A stretch of 64,000 bases of DNA, taken from NCBI RefSeq assembly GCF_000931465.1, contig NZ_CP010892.1:5603388-5667387 (forward strand), given 5' to 3'. Below the pieces are notes generated by a model. That model was not told the DNA's origin, ran no database searches, and saw only the letters and a program-made list of their open reading frames with translations. Position numbers and translations under genes: made by a program. The DNA comes from Pseudomonas sp. MRSN 12121 (GTDB lineage Bacteria; Pseudomonadota; Gammaproteobacteria; Pseudomonadales; Pseudomonadaceae). Positions 33,891 to 41,582 of this stretch are shown here, in pieces. The first letter of the stretch is position 1. Every line of letters starts with the position of its first letter.

Positions 33891-35797
33891 GCTTGCACGA
33901 CCTGCGTATCGAGGGTGATGTCCCGCAGGATCCGGCCATTGCTCTGCACCGCGACCACCGATTTGTCCAGGGGATGGGCCTCGACCGGCGCCGCGCCATC
34001 CAGCGCCGCCAGCCAGGGCTCGAACTGCTTGCGGCATTCCTGGCGCTTGATCTTGCCGCTTGAAGTGCGCGGCAACGACCCGCCGAATACCAGCAACAGC
34101 ACCGGCCGCGCCAATTGGTGCTGTTGCCATAGCCGCGTCTGCAATTCGCCGAACAGCTGCGGCAAGTCGAAACTGCGCAAGGCGCGCCGCTCGATCTCCT
34201 GGGCGATCACCACCTGCTCGCTGTCGCCGGCATCGATGCTGAAGGCCGCGGTGCCGTCCGGACGAAAACTGTCATGGGTGCGCAGCACGGTGTTCTCGAT
34301 ATCGCCGGGGTGATGGTTGACGCCATTGACGATGATCAGGTCCTTGAGCCGGCCGGTGACGAACAGCTCGCCGTCGAGCAGGAACCCCAAGTCGCCGGTG
34401 CGGAAGTAGCGCGGCCAGCCAAGCGTCGGCGGGGCCGGGCGAAAGGCCGCGGCGGTGCTGTCCGGGCGCTGCCAGTAACCGCTGGCGACGCTGTCGCCGA
34501 GGATGCAAATTTCCCCGACCCGGCCGTCCTCCAGCGGCTGCTCGGTGTGCGGGTCGCAGATGAACGGCCCCTGCCCCGGAATGCCGCGTCCGCTGCTGAC
34601 CAGGGTGCGCAGGCGCAGCTCGGCCTCGTGGCCCGGGCCGTCATGCAGGCGCGCCACGTTGTCCTCCAGCAGGCCGGCATGGAACTGGCGGATCACCGGC
34701 TCGCGCTTGCTGCCGCCGGCGCTGACCATCAGCGTGCCCTCGGCCAGCCCGTAGCAGGGAAAGGCCGAGGTGCTGGCAAAGCCGGCGCGGGCGAAACGCG
34801 CCTGGAAGGCGGCGATGGTCTGCGCCCGCACATGTTCGGCGCCGTTGAAGGCCACCTCCCAGCAGCTCAGGTCGAGGCCGGCGAGCTCTTCGTCCTTGAT
34901 CTTGCGCAGGCACAGTTCATAGGCGAAGTTCGGCCCGCCGCTGACCGTGCCGCGGTAGGTGCTGATGGCCTGCAACCAGCGCAGCGGCCGTTGCAGGAAG
35001 TGGATCGGCGCCAGCAGCGTCGAGCCGAAGCCGACGAACAGCGACTGCAGGATGCCGCCGATCAGCCCCATGTCGTGGTACGGCGGCAGCCAGCTCACCA
35101 GGTGGCTGTCCTTGTGGGTCAGGAAGCCGCGGCTGATGCTGCGCGAGTTGTGGATCAGGTTGCCGTGGGTCACCGCCACCCCGTTGGGCGTCCCGGTGGA
35201 ACCGGAGGTGTATTGCAAGAAGGCGATGTCATCCCGGGTCACCGGCACGCTGCGCCACTGGCTGGCCAGCGCCAGGTCCAGGGTCGCCATGTCCAGCACC
35301 AGGGGCCGCGCGGCGTGCCCCAGCCGGGCCTGGATGGTCGCGACATCTTCGCCGCTGGCCAGCGCCGCCGTGGGCTGGCAGTCGTCGACGATGCCGTCGA
35401 GCCGGTCCAGGGTCTTGGTCGCCCCCGGCGGGTAGGCCGGCACCGCCACCAGCCCGGCATACAGGCAGCCCATGAAGGCAATCACATAGTCCAGGCCCGG
35501 CTTGAGCAGGATCAGCACCCGGTCCCCCGCCAGGCAATGCCCCTGCAACCGGGCCGCGGCCGCTCGTGCCGCGCGGTCCAGTTCGGAGAAGGTGATCAGG
35601 GTTGCTTCGTCGCGCCCGTTGTGCAGAAAACGATAGGCCAGTCGGTCCGGGATCGTATGGGCGTGAAGCTGCAGACATTCCGAAAAATTCGCATACGGAA
35701 CGTCGCTATCGTGGTCGTTCGTAGTCATTATTTTGTCCAGGCAGCCGTACTTAGCCATCTCCCGCAAGGCCCGAAACATGCGGCCTTGCGCATCCAT
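33887..35797 (-). CDS. Fatty acyl-AMP ligase (FAAL-type)
   Basis: Up to 636 residues of an adenylate-forming enzyme: ATLITFSELDRAARA, VPAYPPGATKTLDRL (the proline-rich FAAL feature), FLQYTSGSTGTPNGVAVTHGNL, SWLPPYHDMGLIGG, YRTGDLGF-like FRTGDLGFLLDGELFVTGRLKDLI. FAALs activate free fatty acids as adenylates and pass them to a carrier protein instead of CoA. The start is uncertain: ATGs at 35797, 35758 and 35728 are all in frame. The last gives MTTNDHDSDV and fits better if transcription begins downstream of the operator at 35838. It ends in a 4-base overlap with the LuxR-type gene. Confidence 0.92.
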   Translation of the reverse strand: MDAQGRMFRALREMAKYGCLDKIMTTNDHDSDVPYANFSECLQLHAHTIPDRLAYRFLHNGRDEATLITFSELDRAARAAAARLQGHCLAGDRVLILLKPGLDYVIAFMGCLYAGLVAVPAYPPGATKTLDRLDGIVDDCQPTAALASGEDVATIQARLGHAARPLVLDMATLDLALASQWRSVPVTRDDIAFLQYTSGSTGTPNGVAVTHGNLIHNSRSISRGFLTHKDSHLVSWLPPYHDMGLIGGILQSLFVGFGSTLLAPIHFLQRPLRWLQAISTYRGTVSGGPNFAYELCLRKIKDEELAGLDLSCWEVAFNGAEHVRAQTIAAFQARFARAGFASTSAFPCYGLAEGTLMVSAGGSKREPVIRQFHAGLLEDNVARLHDGPGHEAELRLRTLVSSGRGIPGQGPFICDPHTEQPLEDGRVGEICILGDSVASGYWQRPDSTAAAFRPAPPTLGWPRYFRTGDLGFLLDGELFVTGRLKDLIIVNGVNHHPGDIENTVLRTHDSFRPDGTAAFSIDAGDSEQVVIAQEIERRALRSFDLPQLFGELQTRLWQQHQLARPVLLLVFGGSLPRTSSGKIKRQECRKQFEPWLAALDGAAPVEAHPLDKSVVAVQSNGRILRDITLDTQVVQA

Positions 35798-36074
35798 TAC
35801 GCTTGATCATCCTCTGGGAGCGCGCAGTCGAAGTTAATACTCCGAACGGCGTATACCCGCAATTTCCGCCCCCGGCGCATATTCGCCCCATGGTTCGCCG
35901 CACGCCCGCTTTTTTGCCCCGGTTACCACTGTCATGCCCCCCGCAATGAGGTGAAGTCGATATCCGGAACCTGCGCAAGCCGGGCTTGTGTAACCAGCCA
36001 TGTCATGAACAAAACCGGCCGGAACGGGAGCGTTCCGGCACCGCCATCAGCGTGCGCAGCACCGGGAGAACAGG
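35798..36074. promoter_or_regulatory. Divergent promoter region, acyl-AMP ligase / amidase
   Basis: A 277-bp gap between divergently transcribed genes, holding the operator candidate at 35838-35853. It can serve both the ligase (minus) and the amidase-desaturase pair (plus). I see no gene in it. Confidence 0.5.
35838..35853 (-). promoter_or_regulatory. Putative operator of the amine locus, copy 2
   Basis: TACTCCGAACGGCGTA, an imperfect inverted repeat sharing 13 of 16 positions with the reverse complement of, or 12-13 with, the site at 31851 (common core TACTCCG and GG-GTA). It lies about 40 bp before the first possible ligase start and could control both divergent units. Confidence 0.55.
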
Positions 36075-37544
36075 ATGTCTTTTAGCGAATACGCCAGCTT
36101 CGATGCGGTCGGCCTGGCCGATCTGGTCAAAAGAAAGCAAGTACGCCCCTCCGAATTGCTCGAGGAAGCCATACGCCGCATCGAGGCCTTCAACCCGGCG
36201 GTCAACGCCGTGGTCTACAAGGCCTACGACAAGGCCCGGGCCCAGGCCGCCGCCCAGGACAACGCACCCGCCACGGGCGCGCTGCACGGCGTGCCGTTCC
36301 TGCTCAAGGACATCCTCGGCGACTGCCAGGACCTGCCCTCGACCCTGGCCTCGCGCATGTTGCAAGCGCGGGTCATGCCCCAGGACTGCGAGCTGGTGAA
36401 ACGCTTTCGCCAGGCCGGGCTGGTATTCGTCGGCAAGAGCAATGCCCCGGAATTCGGCATCCTGCCGACCACCGAAGGCGCCTTCTACGGCCCGGCGCGC
36501 AACCCGTGGAACCTGGAATATTCCACCGGCGGCTCCAGCGGTGGCGCCGCCGCGGCGGTAGCCACCGGCATGGTGCCGGCGGCGCACGGCAACGACGGTG
36601 GCGGCTCGATCCGCATTCCCGCATCCTGCTGCGGGCTGGTCGGCCTCAAGCCGACCCGGGCGCGCAATTCCCTGGCCCCGGACTTCGGCGAACTGCTCAG
36701 CGGCCTGCTGGACGAACATGTGCTGACCCGCAGCGTGCGCGACAGCGCCGCCCTGCTGGACGCCACCCACGGCGTGGTGCCGGGCGACCCGTACCGCGCG
36801 CCGCCCATGCAAGGGCGCTTTCTCGACCAGCTCGAGCGTGAACCCGGGCGCCTGCGCATCGCCTTCTCCAGCACCGACCCGGCCGGGCGGCCGCTGCACC
36901 CCGACTGCATCGCCGCGGTGGAAAGCACCGCGCGCCTGCTCGAATCCCTCGGCCACCATGTGGAAGAAGCCGCGCCGCCACTGGACCTGCAAAGCTTCGC
37001 CGAAGCCTTCAGCGCCCTGTGGTTCTCTGGCATCGCCTTCGCCGTGGAACTGATGAGCCTGCAACTGGGGCGCGGGCCGCTGCCCGGCGAACTGGAAAAC
37101 CTGACCCAGGCCGTGCATCGACGCGGCCTCGGGGTCAGCGCGGTGGAGTACCAGATGTCCGAACTGGTGCTGCAACAGGTGGGCCGGGAAATGGCGCGTT
37201 TCCACCAGACCTACGATTGCTGGCTGACCCCGACCCTGGCCCGGCCGCCGCTGCGCAACGGGGTGGTGGATATCCATTCCAGCGACCTGGAAAACACCTA
37301 CGGCCCGCTGATCGACTACAGCCCCTTCACCGCCATCCACAACGCTTCCGGGCAACCGGCGATTTCCCTGCCGCTGCACTGGAACGCCGAGGGCCTGCCG
37401 ATCGGCCTGATGTTCAGCGCGGGCTTCGGCGAGGAAGCCCTGCTGTTCCGCCTGGCCGGCCAGCTGGAGCAGGCGCGGCCCTGGAAGGACCGGCGCCCGC
37501 CGCTGTTCCTGCAACATCGCCCGCACGAAGCGGTCATCGGCTAA
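36075..37544 (+). CDS. Amidase signature family hydrolase
   Basis: A 489-residue amidase with the family's Ser-Ser-Lys triad: LLKDI (Lys around residue 78), GGSSGGAAAAVA (first Ser) and GGSIRIPASCCGLVGLKPT (nucleophile region). Such enzymes cleave amides, including fatty amides, or act in reverse as transfer enzymes. It is divergent from the acyl-AMP ligase and lies 14 bp ahead of a desaturase gene, so it is probably part of the amine locus. It may free or modify an amide of the amine; this is inference. Confidence 0.9.
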   Translation: MSFSEYASFDAVGLADLVKRKQVRPSELLEEAIRRIEAFNPAVNAVVYKAYDKARAQAAAQDNAPATGALHGVPFLLKDILGDCQDLPSTLASRMLQARVMPQDCELVKRFRQAGLVFVGKSNAPEFGILPTTEGAFYGPARNPWNLEYSTGGSSGGAAAAVATGMVPAAHGNDGGGSIRIPASCCGLVGLKPTRARNSLAPDFGELLSGLLDEHVLTRSVRDSAALLDATHGVVPGDPYRAPPMQGRFLDQLEREPGRLRIAFSSTDPAGRPLHPDCIAAVESTARLLESLGHHVEEAAPPLDLQSFAEAFSALWFSGIAFAVELMSLQLGRGPLPGELENLTQAVHRRGLGVSAVEYQMSELVLQQVGREMARFHQTYDCWLTPTLARPPLRNGVVDIHSSDLENTYGPLIDYSPFTAIHNASGQPAISLPLHWNAEGLPIGLMFSAGFGEEALLFRLAGQLEQARPWKDRRPPLFLQHRPHEAVIG

Positions 37545-37558
37545 GGAGAGCAGCCCCC

Positions 37559-38701
37559 ATGCGCACGCTGGACACCCCGACCGCCCCACCCTATTGCCCG
37601 CCCGATCGCACCTCGCAGCCCCCGCCGGCGGGGACCATCCCCTGGCCCACCGACGGCCTGGACCGCGAGGCGCTGGCGCGCTACGGCAAGGAGCTGATTC
37701 GCCAGACACTGCCTTTCACCGTGGAAAACCGCCGCCTGAGCTGGTGGCATTTCTACTCGACGCTGCTGGTGATCGGGCTGTTCGGCGCGGCCGTGGCCAT
37801 GCCGCTGTGGTGGCCGCTGCGCCTGGGGTGCAGCGTGCTGCTGGGTCTGTCGCTGGTGCGCATGTTCGTGCTGTACCACGACTACATGCACGGCGCGATT
37901 CTCAAGGGGTCGCGTTTCGCCGAGGTGTTCTTCAAGACCTTCGGCCTGCTGCTGATGGCCCCGCCGACCTTGTGGAAGCAGTCCCACGACTATCACCACG
38001 GTCACAGCTGCCAGTACGTCGGCGCGGAACACAATCGCCTGCCGCTGCTGTCCACCCATACGGACCTGGGCACCTTCCCGCTGCTGTCCACCGAGGAATA
38101 TGCCCGGGCCGGGCGCCTCAAGCGCTTGCGCTACCGCATCGCCCGGCACCCGCTGATGATCCTGCTGGCCTCGTTCAGCATCTTTATCTTCAGCATCTGC
38201 CTGGTGTCGCTGCTCACCCAGCCGCGGCACCGGCCCTGGGCGCTGCTGGCCCTGGCGCTGAACCTGGCGAGCGCCATCGGCCTGGCGCTGCTGGCACCGG
38301 ACATCCTGCTGTACGGCGTGCTGCTCCCCAGCCTGTCCGGCTCGGCGCTGGGCGCCTACATGTTCTACTGCCAGCACAACTTTCCCGGTGTGCGTTACCC
38401 CGCGCGCGCCGACTGGGACTACGCCGCCACCGCGGTGTTCTCCTCCAGCTACATGCGCACCGGGCCGCTCATGGCCTGGTTCACCGCCAACATCGGCTAC
38501 CACCATGTGCACCACGCCAACTCGGGGATTCCCTTCTACCGCCTGCCGGAGGCCATGGCGGCGATCCCGGCGTTGCAGAACCCCATCACCACCTCCCTGC
38601 ACCCGCGGGACATCTATCGCTGCCTGCGGCTCAAGCTCTGGGACCCGACGCGCCAGCGCATGGTGTCGTTCGCCGAGTTCCACCGGCCACTGCGACACTG
38701 A
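37559..38701 (+). CDS. Membrane fatty-acid desaturase (third of three)
   Basis: The ATG at 37559 follows AAGGAGAG, which overlaps the amidase stop, and gives 380 residues. Histidine boxes are HDYMH, HDYHHGH and HHVHH, with several hydrophobic helices (TLLVIGLFGAAVAMPLW, LMILLASFSIFIFSICLVSLL), typical of delta-12/omega-6-type acyl desaturases. It is coupled to the amidase and divergent from the main operon, giving the locus three distinct desaturases. Confidence 0.9.
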   Translation: MRTLDTPTAPPYCPPDRTSQPPPAGTIPWPTDGLDREALARYGKELIRQTLPFTVENRRLSWWHFYSTLLVIGLFGAAVAMPLWWPLRLGCSVLLGLSLVRMFVLYHDYMHGAILKGSRFAEVFFKTFGLLLMAPPTLWKQSHDYHHGHSCQYVGAEHNRLPLLSTHTDLGTFPLLSTEEYARAGRLKRLRYRIARHPLMILLASFSIFIFSICLVSLLTQPRHRPWALLALALNLASAIGLALLAPDILLYGVLLPSLSGSALGAYMFYCQHNFPGVRYPARADWDYAATAVFSSSYMRTGPLMAWFTANIGYHHVHHANSGIPFYRLPEAMAAIPALQNPITTSLHPRDIYRCLRLKLWDPTRQRMVSFAEFHRPLRH

Positions 38702-38907
38702 AGGAAACGAGGCAGGCACCGCCAGCACTCGGCCAGGAGGTTCGGCGCCGGAATTTTCCCGCCGATCGCCGGTCAGTAGAGCCACGCCTTCCGGCACCGG
38801 TCCGTTGGCCCGTGACAATGGGCCCCCGGTCCCCTAAATTAGGCGCCCTGAAAAGGCCCGGTGCTTTTCTAGCCTCATTTCCAGTTAAAAGAAGTAGTGA
38901 AAAATCA

Positions 38908-39606
38908 ATGACTGATTCCAGTACAGAAGAATCCGTAAACGCCTTGTCGTCCAAAGCCGAATACGAAAACGCCATCAATCTTTCACAGCATGTTTCCCAG
39001 GCCAAGACCATCAGCGAGATGGTCCTCGACGCTTTCCAGTCCTCCAAGGAAAGCGACCAGATCCGCGAGCTGCGCACCGAGATCCGCCAGGCTCACGACC
39101 GCTTCGACGACGACCGCGCCTATGAACTGATGGGCCAGCTCAAACAGCTCAAGGACGCCGAGGCCGCCGACAGCGCCGCCCTGGAAGAACTGAGCAGCAA
39201 ATTCCCGATCAGCCGCATCCTGTCCAGCTACAAGGACGACCCGAGCTTCCAGGAGCTGGTCTACGGCCTGGCGCTGAAGGTGTTGAACCAGACTCACCAG
39301 GCCATCAGCAACCCGGGCGGCGGCAAGAGCAAGGCACGGCCGAAGAAGGAAATGGAAGTGTTCGCCATCAGCAAGGACGGCATCAGCGTCACCCTGCCGA
39401 TCCGCCCGCGCTCCAAGGCCAACGTCGACCGCGAAGCCTTCGAATTCCTCGGCTTCGCCTTCGTCGGCGAAGGCGACGAGGCGGAGCTGACCAGCGAAGT
39501 GTTCTTCGACAAGGACGGCAACGAACAGCCGGCCACCCGCAAGAACATCGTCACCGCGATCCAGCAGCAGACCGCGTTCGAAGGCTACAGCGCGCTGCAG
39601 CAGTAA
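38908..39606 (+). CDS. Conserved hypothetical protein, 232 residues
   Basis: I do not recognise this family. It starts MTDSSTEESVNALSSKAEY, has a helical, probably coiled-coil first half rich in charged residues (LRTEIRQAHDRFDDDRAYELMGQLKQL), a basic linker (GGGKSKARPKKE) and a beta-rich C-terminal part (VFAISKDGISVTLPIRP). There is no signal peptide or membrane segment. It is convergent with cyoE, separated by a shared terminator. The basic linker could contact nucleic acid; that is speculation. Confidence 0.75.
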   Translation: MTDSSTEESVNALSSKAEYENAINLSQHVSQAKTISEMVLDAFQSSKESDQIRELRTEIRQAHDRFDDDRAYELMGQLKQLKDAEAADSAALEELSSKFPISRILSSYKDDPSFQELVYGLALKVLNQTHQAISNPGGGKSKARPKKEMEVFAISKDGISVTLPIRPRSKANVDREAFEFLGFAFVGEGDEAELTSEVFFDKDGNEQPATRKNIVTAIQQQTAFEGYSALQQ

Positions 39607-39620
39607 GCCCTGGTATGGCG

Positions 39621-39644
39621 CCATCGCGAGCAGGCTCGCGATGG
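39621..39644. repeat. Short REP-like perfect hairpin
   Basis: CCATCGCGAGC-AG-GCTCGCGATGG, 11-bp perfect arms, resembling the core of Pseudomonas REP palindromes. It lies right after the unknown gene and before the terminator. Confidence 0.65.
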
Positions 39645-39669
39645 GCCCACCGCCGCACAGGCCAAAAAA

Positions 39670-39704
39670 AAGCCCCGCGCTTCTCTCGAAGGCGGGGCTT
39701 TTTT
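39670..39704. terminator. Bidirectional Rho-independent terminator
   Basis: AAGCCCCGC / GCGGGGCTT stem with a 13-base loop, flanked by an A-run on the left and a T-run on the right. It serves both the 38908 gene and the cyo operon, which converge here. Confidence 0.9.
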
Positions 39705-39718
39705 ACAACCTTTGCCAC

Positions 39719-40606
39719 TTACGGCGCGTAGGTCAGCAGCAGCTCGCTGGGTACCTTGAAATCCAGGGACATCATCACGCTCAGCGCGGTGATGGTGAAG
39801 ATCGAGAACACGAACAGCTTGCGTGCCCAGACGGTGTCGTCCACCGCCTTGTAGCCGGTCCAGGCCATGTACAGCCAGTACATGCCCATCGCGGCCGCCA
39901 CGGCCAGGTAGCTCATGCCGGCGTAGCCGCTGAAGGTCAGCATCAGGGTCGCCACCAGGAACGCCAGGATGTAGAGCAGGATGTGCTTCTTGGCCACCAG
40001 GATGCCGCGCTTCACCGGCAGCACCGGAATCGATGCGGCCAGGTAATCGTTGAAGCGGAAGATCGCGATGGCGTAGGAATGCGGCATCTGCCACAGGCTG
40101 AACATCACCAGCAGGGTCAGCGCGGCCATGTCGAAGCTGTTGCTCACGGCCACGTAGCCGATCACCGGTGGCATCGCCCCGGACAGGCTGCCCACCAGCG
40201 TGCCGTGCACCGACTTGCGCTTGAGGTACAGGCTGTAGAAGCCGACGTAGATGACGAAGCCGATCACGGCAAACAGCGCCGCCAGCGGATTGGCCACCTT
40301 GTACAACAACGCAACGCCGGCGACACCCAGGATGGTCGCGTAGGCCAGGGCCACTTTCAGGGAAATCAGGCCCTGGACCAGCACGCGGTTCTTGGTGCGC
40401 TCCATCTTCAGGTCGATGTCGCGGTCGATGCAGTTGTTGAACACGCAACCGGAAGCCACCACCAGGGACGTGCCGATCATCGCGGCCAGGAAGATGGCCA
40501 GATCGACATGTCCCTTGGAGGCCAGGAAAAAACCGCCCGCCACCGAAAGCACGTTACCGAAAATGATCCCCGGTTTGGTGATTTGGATAAAGTGCTTGAG
40601 CGACAT
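39719..40606 (-). CDS. cyoE: Protoheme IX farnesyltransferase (heme O synthase)
   Basis: A 295-residue UbiA-family prenyltransferase with the Asp-rich motif NNCIDRDIDLKMERTKNRVL (around residue 68) and seven to nine hydrophobic helices. It adds a farnesyl chain to heme B to make the heme O needed by the bo3 oxidase. It is the last gene of cyoABCDE, 11 bp after cyoD. Confidence 0.96.
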   Translation of the reverse strand: MSLKHFIQITKPGIIFGNVLSVAGGFFLASKGHVDLAIFLAAMIGTSLVVASGCVFNNCIDRDIDLKMERTKNRVLVQGLISLKVALAYATILGVAGVALLYKVANPLAALFAVIGFVIYVGFYSLYLKRKSVHGTLVGSLSGAMPPVIGYVAVSNSFDMAALTLLVMFSLWQMPHSYAIAIFRFNDYLAASIPVLPVKRGILVAKKHILLYILAFLVATLMLTFSGYAGMSYLAVAAAMGMYWLYMAWTGYKAVDDTVWARKLFVFSIFTITALSVMMSLDFKVPSELLLTYAP

Positions 40607-40617
40607 CGGGTCTTACC

Positions 40618-40953
40618 TCACTTCGCCATCATGTAGGTGTGGATGCTGAACATGATCCACAGCGACAGGCCAACCAGCAGGATGATTACCAGGGCAGCGA
40701 AGACGAACGCGATCACGTTGTTGCGCTGGGCCTCGGAGCGGTCCAGGTGCAGGAAGTACACCAGGTGAACCAGGACCTGGATCACCGCGAACGCCAGGAC
40801 GATCATCAAGGTGATCGACTTCGGCAAGGTCGGGTACATCACCAGGCCGAACGGGATCAGGGTCAGGATGACCGACAGGATGAAGCCGATAGCGTAAGAC
40901 TTGACGCTGCCGTGGCCAGCATCATGGCTGTCATGGGAGTGTGCATTAGCCAT
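40618..40953 (-). CDS. cyoD: Cytochrome bo3 ubiquinol oxidase subunit IV
   Basis: A 111-residue membrane protein with three helices (YAIGFILSVILTLIPFGLV, ITLMIVLAFAVIQVLVHLVYFLHL, VIAFVFAALVIILLVGLSLWIMF), matching subunit IV, which helps CuB assembly in subunit I. The N-terminus is His-rich (HSHDSHDAGH). It overlaps the cyoC stop by one base. Confidence 0.95.
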   Translation of the reverse strand: MANAHSHDSHDAGHGSVKSYAIGFILSVILTLIPFGLVMYPTLPKSITLMIVLAFAVIQVLVHLVYFLHLDRSEAQRNNVIAFVFAALVIILLVGLSLWIMFSIHTYMMAK

Positions 40954-41579
40954 TACAGGGTCCCCATCAGGTAGACAACGGTGAAGACGCAGATCCAGAC
41001 CACGTCCAGGAAGTGCCAGAACAGGCTCAGGCAGCTCAGGCGGGTCTTGTTGGTCGCGGTCAGGCCGTGCTTGTTGACCTGATACATCATGACGGCCATC
41101 CAGATCAGGCCGGCGGTCACGTGCAGACCGTGGGTGCCCACCAGGGTGAAGAACCCGGACAGGAAGCCCGAACGGCTAGGGCCGTAGCCTTCGGAGATCA
41201 GCAGGTGGAACTCGTTGACCTCCATGCCGATGAAGCCCAGGCCGAACAGGAAGGTCAGGGCCAGCCAGCCCAGGACCTGCTTCTTGTTACCCCGGAAGAA
41301 CGCCAGCATGGCGAAGCCGTAGGTGATCGAACTGAACAGCAGCAAGGCGGTTTCGCCGAGCACGTAAGGCAGTTCGAAGATGTCGTGGCCCGCCGGGCCA
41401 CCCGCTACGTTGTTTACCAGTACCGCGTACACCGCGAAGATCGACGCAAACAGAATGCAGTCGGTCATCAGGTAGAGCCAGAAACCGTATACGGTCATCT
41501 CGCCCGAGTCGTGGTGGTGGTCATCGTGCCCATGGTCATCGACATGGGTGTGTCCAGCATTGGTCACTAAGTTCGACAT
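40953..41579 (-). CDS. cyoC: Cytochrome bo3 ubiquinol oxidase subunit III
   Basis: A 208-residue subunit III with five membrane helices and the family segments YGFWLYLMTDCILFASIFAVY and FTLVGTHGLHVTAGLIWM. The first 25 residues are unusually His-rich (HTHVDDHGHDDHHHDSG). It lies 3 bp after cyoB. It stabilises the core subunits of the oxidase. Confidence 0.96.
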   Translation of the reverse strand: MSNLVTNAGHTHVDDHGHDDHHHDSGEMTVYGFWLYLMTDCILFASIFAVYAVLVNNVAGGPAGHDIFELPYVLGETALLLFSSITYGFAMLAFFRGNKKQVLGWLALTFLFGLGFIGMEVNEFHLLISEGYGPSRSGFLSGFFTLVGTHGLHVTAGLIWMAVMMYQVNKHGLTATNKTRLSCLSLFWHFLDVVWICVFTVVYLMGTL

Positions 41580-41582
41580 GGT

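Noticed and set aside
34274..35806. Long frame antisense to the acyl-AMP ligase
   Set aside because: Shadow of an intact adenylating enzyme; low-complexity Arg/Gly/Ala/Gln sequence.
24225..38701. Polyyne cluster of the protegencin/caryoynencin type
   Set aside because: FAAL, carrier protein and desaturases match, but there is no thioesterase or rubredoxin gene, and the release enzyme is an aminotransferase-reductase fusion.
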